Shown one piece after another: positions 1 to 4,953 of a stretch of DNA of 5,981 bases; the first letter of the stretch is position 1; each line of letters begins with the position of its first letter. The position numbers were made by a program, and so were the translations under genes. The stretch is from Microcoleus asticus IPMA8. GTDB taxonomy: Bacteria; Cyanobacteriota; Cyanobacteriia; Cyanobacteriales; Microcoleaceae. Under the pieces are notes generated by a model. That model did no database searches. It saw nothing but the letters and a program-made list of their open reading frames with translations, and was not told the origin of the DNA. The DNA lies in the NCBI RefSeq assembly GCF_013179805.1, contig NZ_SRRZ01000216.1:1-5981 (forward strand), in the 5' to 3' direction.

Positions 1-313
1 TGCAGTTGTAAGTTATTCATTTTTTATTGTCACAATCAAGTATTGCATATAATTGTATCATAGTCTTGATAATGATTTAGGATTGCTATATTTCTGTTTA
101 ATCTGCTGGCTATTTGACCGCTAAATCAAATGTATTGCACGGATCGAAGTCTAAGGTTAGATTTGGGCTTCGAGTTTGAGGTCAAACCCTCAAGAGAGTT
201 ATACTTGCTCAGGGGCAGTCGGGCGAGAACGCCCCCTCCGATCGCGATGGTGGCTGCTGCCTGCGTAAGGTTCGAGGTCTAGCCTCTACAACAACCAGCT
301 CGCGATCGGACTC
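1..313. other. Non-coding region upstream of the kinase gene
   Basis: No convincing coding frame is present on either strand. Bases 1-140 are AT-rich and I see nothing specific in them. From about 144 the sequence becomes rich in short inverted repeats: TCGAAG 144-149 with CTTCGA 168-173, TTGAGG 176-181 with CCTCAA 188-193, and GGGCG 221-225 with CGCCC 230-234 around an AGAA loop. These run into the larger dyad at 237-310. The density of local pairing suggests a structured leader, a small RNA, or decayed palindromic repeats. Confidence 0.6.
237..310. repeat. Perfect 11-bp inverted repeat enclosing two inner stems
   Basis: TCCGATCGCGA at 237-247 is the exact reverse complement of TCGCGATCGGA at 300-310. 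Inside the 52-nt interval there are further pairings: GGC 252-254 with GCC 259-261, GGTT 269-272 with AACC 293-296, and GAGG 274-277 with CCTC 283-286. As RNA this would be a closed stem with two internal hairpins, similar to a three-way junction. It is GC-rich against AT-rich flanks and ends just before the promoter of the kinase gene. It could be a cyanobacterial interspersed palindrome, a structured small RNA, or an upstream gene's terminator remnant. It lacks a T-tract on either side. Confidence 0.6.
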
Positions 314-341
314 TTGAATAATATAAAACCTTGAGTATAAT
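314..341 (+). promoter_or_regulatory. Predicted sigma-70-type promoter of the kinase gene
   Basis: TTGAAT at 314-319 (4 of 6 matches to TTGACA) is followed by a 16-bp spacer and a perfect TATAAT at 336-341. Transcription would begin near 347-349, leaving a leader of roughly 15 nt before the ATG at 364. That fits the absence of a Shine-Dalgarno sequence there. The assignment rests on consensus and position only. Confidence 0.5.
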
Positions 342-363
342 TTTGTTCGCATTTTTTTAATAT

Positions 364-1863
364 ATGACATACTGCCTTAATCTCGATTGCCCAAGAGACA
401 AGCGTCAGAACCCACCAGGCACAAAGTATTGTCTTAATTGTGGTTCAAAGCTGCTACTAAAAGACCTTTATGCAGCAACTGAACCGCTGCGCGACGGGGG
501 ATTTGGCAGGACTTTCCGAGCTGTCAATCATGGAAAATTTGAAGAATTGTGCGTGATCAAACAGTTGTCGCCCCCTCAAGAGTTCCAGCGGAAGCCCGCT
601 CATTTTAAAAAATATGTTCGACTGTTTGAACAAGAGGCAAGGCGGTTATACGAATTGAAACACCCGCAAATTCCTCAGTTAATTTCTTATTTTGAGGAAG
701 ATGGTCGCTTGTATTTGGTGCAAGAGTTTATTGATGGCAATAATTTAAAGGATGAATTAGACAAGTATGGTGCTTATAGCGAAATTAAAACTAGCGAACT
801 GCTGTTAGATTTGTTGCCTTTATTGAAGTTTGTTCACGAGAGAAATGTAATTCACCGCGATATTAAGCCTGAGAATGTGATCCGCCGATCTCGCGATCGT
901 AAGTTAGTTCTGATAGATTTTGGGGTTTCCAAACAGGTAGTAGCTGCTGCTCCGACTAAAACTGGAACTAAGTTGGGAACTCCCGGCTACGCGGCTCTAG
1001 AACAGCGTCACGGTAGGGCTGTTCCTGCTAGCGACCTTTACAGTTTGGGGGTGACTTGCATTCGCTTGCTGACTTCTGTTATGCCTTATCTCGATATCTA
1101 CGGGGACATTCACGATGACCTTTACGACCCGCTTGAAGGCCGGTGGCTTTGGAGGGAGGCTTTACCAAAAGGAACACTAATTAGCCAGGATTTAGGTCAG
1201 GTTTTGGATAAGTTGATTCAGGAATATGTTAAAGACCGTTACAAATCTGCTGTGGAAGTTTTGGAGGCTTTAAAACCTCCTGTTGTTGTTGTGCCAGCGC
1301 TGGAAAAGTTGCAGCAGGCAACTGTTCTTAGTCCTTCTTTATCGACTCAACGTGTGGCTGAGTCTCCGGTAGTTTCTGAGAATTTAGAGTCGGAAAAAGG
1401 TATTGATTATTCTCACTTGGCAAGGCTGCTGGCTGCTAAAAATTGGCGGGGTGCTGATGAGGAAACTTCTGTAAAAATGCTGGAGGTGATGGAGCAAGTT
1501 TCACGGGGTTATTTGAGCGAGGAAGATATTAGGAAGTTTCCAGCTAAGGATTTGCAGACTATCGATCGACTGTGGGTGCGGCACAGTCACCGCAGATTCG
1601 GTTTTTCTGTGCAAAAGGCTTTGTGGGTAAAGTCAGGGGGAAAGGCTGGTGTTTATGATGCTACAGTTTGGGAGAAGTTTGGCGATCGAGTGGGCTGGCG
1701 GGTTAACAGCCAGTGGGTATACTATTCGGAGCTGAATTTTTCTTCTAAGGCAAAGCCTGGACATTTGCCGGGGGGGACTGTTTTTGGGTGGGAAGGCGGG
1801 GTTTTGTGCGGTGTTTTGGGTTTGGGCGGGATCTGGTTTCTGTTGTCGCGGCGGGATTTGTAG
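364..1863 (+). CDS. Zinc-ribbon Ser/Thr protein kinase fused to a GUN4 domain, C-terminal membrane anchor
   Basis: A 499-residue eukaryotic-type Ser/Thr kinase. Residues 1-30 form a C4 zinc ribbon (Cys4, Cys9, Cys23, Cys26). The kinase domain spans about 38-300: glycine loop GGFGRTF 45-51, ATP-anchoring Lys66 in VIKQL, probable alpha-C Glu91, catalytic loop HRDIKPEN 164-171, metal-binding DFG 185-187, activation-segment end GTPGYAALEQ 205-214 and structural Asp224. All catalytic residues are present, so it should be active; the APE-equivalent motif reads ALE. Residues 305-345 are a Pro/Ser/Val linker. Residues 345-470 are a full GUN4 domain (NWRGADEET, IRKFPAKDLQTIDRLW, RFGFSVQ, VGWRV, PGHLPGG), a fold that binds protoporphyrin IX and Mg-protoporphyrin. 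Residues 473-494 are hydrophobic and Gly-rich, followed by SRRDL: a likely single membrane span. The ATG lacks a Shine-Dalgarno but sits just behind a good promoter. Substrate and ligand are unknown; sensing tetrapyrroles is inferred from GUN4 biochemistry. Confidence 0.95.
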   Translation: MTYCLNLDCPRDKRQNPPGTKYCLNCGSKLLLKDLYAATEPLRDGGFGRTFRAVNHGKFEELCVIKQLSPPQEFQRKPAHFKKYVRLFEQEARRLYELKHPQIPQLISYFEEDGRLYLVQEFIDGNNLKDELDKYGAYSEIKTSELLLDLLPLLKFVHERNVIHRDIKPENVIRRSRDRKLVLIDFGVSKQVVAAAPTKTGTKLGTPGYAALEQRHGRAVPASDLYSLGVTCIRLLTSVMPYLDIYGDIHDDLYDPLEGRWLWREALPKGTLISQDLGQVLDKLIQEYVKDRYKSAVEVLEALKPPVVVVPALEKLQQATVLSPSLSTQRVAESPVVSENLESEKGIDYSHLARLLAAKNWRGADEETSVKMLEVMEQVSRGYLSEEDIRKFPAKDLQTIDRLWVRHSHRRFGFSVQKALWVKSGGKAGVYDATVWEKFGDRVGWRVNSQWVYYSELNFSSKAKPGHLPGGTVFGWEGGVLCGVLGLGGIWFLLSRRDL

Positions 1864-1881
1864 AAGCAAGGTAGAAAGTAA

Positions 1882-1898
1882 AAGGCAGAAGGCAGAAG
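1882..1898. repeat. Heptanucleotide tandem repeat AAGGCAG
   Basis: AAGGCAG occurs twice in tandem, followed by a partial third copy (AAG), just after the kinase gene. The purine-rich sequence before it looks like degenerate copies. This matches the short tandemly repeated (STRR) heptads known from filamentous cyanobacteria. Confidence 0.6.
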
Positions 1899-2099
1899 TT
1901 ATTAGTCACGCTGCACGTTAGCGAAGTGGAAGTGTTAGTAATTAAATAGTTTTGAGTTGCGGATTTAAAGAGTTAACAAGTTTTGAGTTTAATCATATTT
2001 AATGTAGAAAATAGGTATAAAAAAAGCGGAAAATAAGATATAATTACAAACCATTTTTTTTGTGCTATGTTTTGAGAGAAGGGCAAGTTTAAAAAGTCA

Positions 2100-2142
2100 A
2101 AAGCCAGCCCTAGGCCCTGAATAAGTATCGTTGACTGGCTTT
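2100..2142 (+). promoter_or_regulatory. Possible leader hairpin upstream of the 59-aa gene
   Basis: AAAGCCAG at 2100-2107 is exactly complementary to CTGGCTTT at 2135-2142. This gives an 8-bp stem around a 27-nt loop that itself contains the palindrome CCTAGG (2109-2114). It ends 14 nt before the Shine-Dalgarno of the next gene and has no T-tract. That placement suits a leader structure affecting translation or RNA stability more than a terminator. It has not been matched to a known riboswitch. Confidence 0.35.
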
Positions 2143-2156
2143 GGCTCCAATTTACC

Positions 2157-2162
2157 AAGGAG
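2157..2162 (+). promoter_or_regulatory. Ribosome binding site fixing the start of the 59-aa gene
   Basis: AAGGAG lies 8 nt before the ATG at 2171. It is the clearest Shine-Dalgarno of any gene in the window and selects this ATG over the upstream in-frame TTG at 2141, which would place the motif inside the coding region. Confidence 0.8.
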
Positions 2163-2170
2163 ATATAATT

Positions 2171-2350
2171 ATGTTGCCAGAAAAACGTCTCAAGCCGTGG
2201 ACTGTAGTTCGCTCGCTTCCGAATGTCGAAAAGGTGGTTGTGGGTGAGTTTCGCAGTTGGTCTGATGCAGACGGTCATTTGAAAATTCTCAAGCGGATGG
2301 TTCCGGCGGATCGATTGAGTGTTGTGTTCGATCCGGTAGTTCAAGCGTAA
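2171..2350 (+). CDS. Small hypothetical protein, 59 aa
   Basis: This 59-residue protein starts with MLPEKRLKPWTVVRSLPN, continues with VEKVVVGEFRSWSDADGHLKIL and ends DPVVQA. It is basic in the N-terminal half and has no signal peptide, membrane span or Cys/His metal motif. The pattern (KPW-VVR-LPN, a short beta strand VVVGEF, then an aspartate-containing helix -SDADGHLKIL-) resembles small uncharacterised proteins I associate with cyanobacteria. A compact beta-beta-alpha fold is plausible, but I assign no function. The strong Shine-Dalgarno, leader hairpin and dedicated terminator at 2375-2412 argue that it is a real, independently transcribed gene. A 123-codon frame on the opposite strand (1973-2344) is judged to be its shadow. 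Confidence 0.8.
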   Translation: MLPEKRLKPWTVVRSLPNVEKVVVGEFRSWSDADGHLKILKRMVPADRLSVVFDPVVQA

Positions 2351-2374
2351 TGTTGTTGCTAAATTGATAAGCGT

Positions 2375-2412
2375 GCGATCGCTCTTTGAGCTAAGCGATC
2401 GCCTTTTTTTTT
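2375..2412 (+). terminator. Rho-independent terminator with a HIP1-built stem (+ strand)
   Basis: GCGATCGC at 2375-2382 pairs with GCGATCGC at 2395-2402; T2383-A2394 adds a ninth pair, leaving a 10-nt loop. It is followed after one C by nine T residues (2404-2412). This is a textbook intrinsic terminator 25 bp past the stop of the 59-aa gene. Both halves of the stem are HIP1 octamers, which are self-complementary. Confidence 0.85.
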
Positions 2413-2416
2413 ACAT

Positions 2417-2447
2417 AAAAAATGCGATCGCTAAAAAGGCGATCGCA
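2417..2447 (-). terminator. Rho-independent terminator with a HIP1-built stem (- strand)
   Basis: TGCGATCGC at 2423-2431 pairs with GCGATCGCA at 2439-2447 over a 7-nt loop. On the minus strand the stem is followed by six T residues (the A-run at 2417-2422). It lies 17 bp past the stop of the CobO-like gene and terminates it in the opposite direction to the neighbouring terminator. Confidence 0.8.
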
Positions 2448-2463
2448 ACTTGAATTATTGTCA

Positions 2464-2991
2464 TTAACTGCGGCGAATTTCAGTAATTTGGTCGGCAACA
2501 TCCAAAATTGTTTGGGGCATGGATGGCCCGGTAAAAATCATATCCAAATGATGCGGCTTGCTGTCAATCAATGCCACTACTTCTGCTTCGGGAATCAAGC
2601 CCAAATTAACCGCTAAACTCAATTCATCGAGAATAACTAGCGCATAACGGCCTTCGCGCACCGCATTTTGAACGTACTGCCACAATTGTTCGATCGATCG
2701 CGTCTCAAGCTCATCTAAATCTGCCTGGTCAATACAGCGGGGCAAATCGCAGCGCACCCAATCTAAATTTTGCCCCAGCCGCACCGGATGCTGATGCCCT
2801 TGATTAATTCCCCCTTTGAGAAACTGCACCGCCAGCACCGGAGCTCCCTGTCCTGCAATTCTGAGGGCTTGAGCCATGACACTGGTAAAAAAGCAGCGGT
2901 GCGGGCCTGTAAAAACTTGCACCAGCCCTTGAACTGTGTAGGGCAAGCTGTGGGTTAAATTGAGTTTAGGGGTTTGTAACTGAGCAACCAT
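2464..2991 (-). CDS. CobO/BtuR-family (cob(I)alamin adenosyltransferase-like) protein with degenerate P-loop
   Basis: 175 aa from the ATG at 2991; an in-frame TTG at 3012 would add seven residues, and neither has a clear Shine-Dalgarno. Family signatures in order: P-loop region TGPHRCFFTS (28-37), ALRIAGQG, VQFLKGG (55-61), the W-RCDLPRC segment, Walker-B-like VILDELSLAV (119-128), TGPSMP (154-159) and the terminal DQITEIRRS. True BtuR/CobO enzymes adenosylate corrinoids and bind ATP through a GNGKGKTT-type loop. Here the Gly-Lys-Gly-Lys-Thr core is replaced by PHRCFF, so the phosphate-binding lysine is missing. The protein also stops about where the enzymes continue with VKH and roughly 20 more residues (E. 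coli BtuR is 196 aa). The reading frame is otherwise clean, so this looks like a diverged functional homologue and not a pseudogene. Cobalamin adenosylation is doubtful; actual role unknown. Confidence 0.85.
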   Translation of the reverse strand: MVAQLQTPKLNLTHSLPYTVQGLVQVFTGPHRCFFTSVMAQALRIAGQGAPVLAVQFLKGGINQGHQHPVRLGQNLDWVRCDLPRCIDQADLDELETRSIEQLWQYVQNAVREGRYALVILDELSLAVNLGLIPEAEVVALIDSKPHHLDMIFTGPSMPQTILDVADQITEIRRS

Positions 2992-3055
2992 AGGGCAATA
3001 TTTAATCAGCAACTAAGTCTTGAGTGCAGCTTCGACCTTGGCGCGGCTGAAGCCT

Positions 3056-3127
3056 GCTTGACAATATATAGTGTACTGGGCCGAGTGCATATCCGATCGA
3101 ACACTAGATATACAAGTTGTCAAAAGC
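3056..3127. repeat. Imperfect inverted repeat, 19 and 27 nt arms
   Basis: The left arm (3056-3074) reads GC-TTGACAA-TATAT-AGTGT. The right arm (3101-3127) read on the other strand is GCTT-TTGACAA-CTTG-TATAT-CT-AGTGT. The same ordered blocks occur with small insertions, around a 26-nt centre. It could be a hairpin, an operator-like site in the divergent intergenic region, or the remnant of a small palindromic element. Confidence 0.5.
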
Positions 3128-3333
3128 TAGCGGCAGTGGCATTCGCAGTCGTTTGTTCGATTTTTGAACTCAATTAGCACTTACGCAAAAACCGATTTTT
3201 TTTACCAAAATACGGCGGGGAGCGCCCTAGTTAGATAGTTAGACGGTGAAAAAGCAAGGCGATGAAAGTCTTGGGAAGTCCAGGACTGTTAAGAAAAGCT
3301 ACACATCGCGTAGAATTTGAATGTCGCGGCACT

Positions 3334-3338
3334 AGGAG
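3334..3338 (+). promoter_or_regulatory. Ribosome binding site fixing the GTG start of adk
   Basis: AGGAG lies 8 nt before GTG at 3347. This selects the GTG, giving an N-terminus MRLVILGGPGAGKGT that is normal for adenylate kinases, over the upstream in-frame TTG at 3317. Confidence 0.8.
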
Positions 3339-3346
3339 CAAGCACT

Positions 3347-3904
3347 GTGAGATTGGTGATTCTGGGAGGGCCTGGAGCGGGGAAGGGAACGCAGGCTGAA
3401 AAACTGTGCAGCAATGTGAGCATTCCTTTGCTTGCACTAGGGGATATTCTCCGCGCGGAAATCGCAGGTGAAACAGACTTGGGCAAGTTCGCGGTGCCTT
3501 ATGTGGAAAAAGGGGAGCTAGTTCCCGATGAAATTTTGATTAAATTTATCGGTCGCCGGCTGCTGCTGTGGGATGTCTTTAATGGGTGGGTGTTGGAGGG
3601 ATATCCGCGAACGGCTTTTCAAGCTGAGGAGTTGGATTTTTTGCTGAACGATTTGGCTCAGCAGCTAGATTGGGCGATTTGGTTGAAAGTGCCGATCGAG
3701 GTTTTGCTGAGCAGGTCGATCGATCGCGCTCGATCGGATGACCATCCTGAAATTTTACAGCGTCGGCTCGATTTGTTCCACGAACGCACTATTCCTCTTT
3801 TAGAGTATTACGAATACCGCAACAAACTGTTAACTGTCAATGGCGACCAATCGCCAGAACAAGTCCAGCAGGAGCTTCTCAAATTGATCGAGGCTAAGGG
3901 CTAA
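3347..3904 (+). CDS. adk: Adenylate kinase family protein (short, minimal LID)
   Basis: This 185-aa nucleoside monophosphate kinase is expected to catalyse ATP + AMP to 2 ADP in the cytoplasm. The P-loop is GGPGAGKGT (7-15, Lys13); the AMP-binding region has GDILR with Arg36; EGYPRT (84-89) carries Arg88. Arg123, Arg127, Arg129 and Arg140 align with the four ATP/transition-state arginines of the E. coli enzyme (119, 123, 156, 167). DD 131-132 and the TIPLLEYY tail are also typical. Two deviations stand out. The usual STGD motif is ALGD, so the AMP-contacting Thr31 is Leu. The LID between Arg127 and DD is only about three residues, shorter even than usual short-LID enzymes. It is not next to secY/infA, where the main cyanobacterial adk normally lies, so it may be a second paralogue with altered NMP preference (inference). 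The start is GTG with a good Shine-Dalgarno. Confidence 0.9.
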   Translation: MRLVILGGPGAGKGTQAEKLCSNVSIPLLALGDILRAEIAGETDLGKFAVPYVEKGELVPDEILIKFIGRRLLLWDVFNGWVLEGYPRTAFQAEELDFLLNDLAQQLDWAIWLKVPIEVLLSRSIDRARSDDHPEILQRRLDLFHERTIPLLEYYEYRNKLLTVNGDQSPEQVQQELLKLIEAKG

Positions 3905-3914
3905 TAGTCATACC

Positions 3915-3942
3915 ATTTTAGATTTTAGATTTTAGATTTTAG
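3915..3942. repeat. Four tandem copies of the heptad ATTTTAG
   Basis: Four perfect ATTTTAG units run from 3915 to 3942, followed by a partial ATT. It begins 11 bp after the adk stop. The following AT-rich stretch (about 3990-4030) contains AATT/CCC-rich near-repeats (CCAATTTTTAATTCCCAATTACCC-like), also common between cyanobacterial genes. The block separates adk from rph and shows no obvious terminator hairpin. Confidence 0.8.
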
Positions 3943-4043
3943 ATTGAATGACTGCATATGTAACGAATCAAAAAAAGCCGGAATATTAATGCCCACTTCC
4001 AATTTTTAATTCCCAATTACCCATTACGAATAACCTAAATATT

Positions 4044-4763
4044 ATGTCTTTTCAGCGTCCCGACGGCAGACAACCCAATCAACTTCGTCCGATTAGTTTC
4101 GATCGAGAGTTTACCAAATTTGCCAGCGGTTCCGTGCTAGCAAAAAGTGGCGATACTCAGGTACTTTGCAGCGTTACAATCAAGCCTGGAGTGCCGAGAT
4201 TTTTGGAGAATACCGGACAAGGTTGGCTAACAGCGGAATACCGAATGTTGCCAGGATCTACGCCGCAGCGCCAAGAGCGGGAATTTATGAAATTATCGGG
4301 ACGGACTCAAGAGATTCAGCGGTTGATTGGGCGGAGTTTGCGATCGTGCTTGGATATGCAACTATTGGGAGAACGCACAATACTTGTCGATGCGGATGTT
4401 TTGCAAGCGGACGCTGGGACTCGCACGACTTCAATTACTGGCGGGTTTGTGGCTGTGGCTGATGCTTTGAATAAGTTGGTGCAAAAAGGTGATTTGGTGC
4501 GATCGCCCATTATTCGTCAAGTGGCCGCCGTGTCTGTGGGGCTTTTGGAAGGCGAGCCATTTTTAGATTTGAATTATCTTGAAGATGTGGCGGCGGAAAT
4601 TGATTGTAATGTGGTAATGAATGGAGATTTGAACATCATCGAAATTCAGGGAACTGCGGAAGCAGGAAGTTTCAGCCGGAGTCAGTTAAATCAAATTTTG
4701 GATGTGGCCGAAACCGGGATTCAGGAATTGTTAGAGGCTCAGCGGCAAGCTTTGGTGGAGTAG
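4044..4763 (+). CDS. rph: Ribonuclease PH
   Basis: A 239-aa phosphate-dependent 3'-5' exoribonuclease that trims tRNA 3' ends by releasing nucleoside diphosphates. Length is normal for bacterial RNase PH, which assembles as a hexamer. Family motifs are in order: RPDGR (5-9), LRP, GS-L--SGDTQVLCSV (29-44), GQGWLTAEYRMLPGST (58-73), SGRTQEIQRLIGRSLR (85-100) with the phosphate-binding Arg87, DADVLQADAGTRTTSITG (116-133) with the second phosphate-site Arg127, LDLNYLEDVAAEIDCNVVM (174-192) with acidic active-site Asp181 and Asp187, and IEIQGTAE (199-206). The usual ADGGTRTA is ADAGTRTT, a conservative change that I do not expect to abolish activity. The ATG has no Shine-Dalgarno. It follows adk by 139 bp on the same strand; read-through from adk is possible because no terminator is visible between them. 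Confidence 0.97.
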   Translation: MSFQRPDGRQPNQLRPISFDREFTKFASGSVLAKSGDTQVLCSVTIKPGVPRFLENTGQGWLTAEYRMLPGSTPQRQEREFMKLSGRTQEIQRLIGRSLRSCLDMQLLGERTILVDADVLQADAGTRTTSITGGFVAVADALNKLVQKGDLVRSPIIRQVAAVSVGLLEGEPFLDLNYLEDVAAEIDCNVVMNGDLNIIEIQGTAEAGSFSRSQLNQILDVAETGIQELLEAQRQALVE

Positions 4764-4834
4764 GGACACGGCATTGCCCATTAGTGTCAACTTAAGACTA
4801 AAATCCTGGATAAATCTCCTTTTTACCTGAGTCT

Positions 4835-4917
4835 CGATCCCCCTAAATCCCCCTTAAGAAGGGGGACTTTGAGAAGATTCCTGTCCCCCCCTTAAGAAGG
4901 GGGGTTAGGGGGGATCG
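4835..4917. repeat. 83-bp GC-rich dyad repeat between rph and the TPR gene
   Basis: The left arm 4835-4867 (CGATCCCCC...GGGGGAC) and right arm 4883-4917 (GTCCCCC...GGGGGATCG) are imperfect reverse complements around a 15-nt centre (4868-4882). Each arm also folds by itself: CCCCCTT-AAG-AAGGGGG on the left and CCCCCCTT-AAG-AAGGGGGG on the right. I recognise this C/G-block design from recurrent cyanobacterial intergenic repeats (small MITE-like elements). No target-site duplication is visible. Sitting between convergent genes it could block transcription in both directions, though no T-tract follows. Confidence 0.8.
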
Positions 4918-4953
4918 GGTTTAACTGAACCTTATTGATTTATATATCCAAAA

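Larger units (their letters stand above)
1864..2170. other. Intergenic region between the kinase and the 59-aa gene
   Basis: This is AT-rich non-coding sequence. It holds a heptad repeat (1882-1898), a small hairpin CGCT 1909-1912 / AGCG 1920-1923, isolated -10-like hexamers (TATAAA 2016-2021 and TATAAT 2039-2044) without a good -35 partner, and the leader hairpin at 2100-2142. There is no T-tract terminator immediately after the kinase stop. The promoter of the 59-aa gene probably lies in 2000-2060 but cannot be fixed. Confidence 0.5.
2992..3346. other. Intergenic region between the CobO-like gene and adk
   Basis: This region must contain divergent promoters, but none can be fixed with confidence. 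A perfect -35-like TTGACA at 3058-3063 (+) has no TATAAT at proper spacing and forms part of the inverted repeat below. TAGAAT at 3311-3316 is a possible -10 for adk without a good -35. The 8-bp direct repeat AGTTAGAT/AGTTAGAC (3229-3244) and the hairpin GGCG 3214-3217 / CGCC 3223-3226 are also present. The ACTTACGCAAAAACC segment near 3180 resembles common cyanobacterial intergenic repeats. Confidence 0.5.

Noticed and set aside
237..310. 74-nt length, closing stem and GGTTCGA motif suggest a tRNA
   Set aside because: The closing stem is 11 bp, not 7, the T-loop motif is not at the required distance from the 3' end, and no D or anticodon arm fits.
1633..1869. 78-codon minus-strand frame
   Set aside because: Shadow of the GUN4/membrane part of the kinase gene; its Pro/Gln-rich translation reflects G-tracts on the other strand.
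1973..2344. 123-codon open frame on the minus strand
   Set aside because: It lies antisense over the 59-aa gene, which has a strong Shine-Dalgarno and terminator; the translated sequence has no recognisable pattern and its C-terminal part comes from AT-rich spacer.
2375..2447. Four regularly repeated octamers as a CRISPR-like array
   Set aside because: Repeats are 8 bp HIP1 palindromes with spacers of 12, 21 and 7 bp; explained by two terminators.
2422..2616. 64-codon plus-strand frame starting within the terminator
   Set aside because: Begins inside the HIP1 hairpin and runs antisense to the CobO-like gene; no Shine-Dalgarno.
3058..3086. Perfect TTGACA as a + strand promoter for adk
   Set aside because: No -10 hexamer at 15-19 bp spacing, and it is almost 290 bp from the gene; better explained as part of the inverted repeat.
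4166..4462. 98-codon plus-strand frame inside rph
   Set aside because: An alternative frame entirely within the well-conserved RNase PH sequence.
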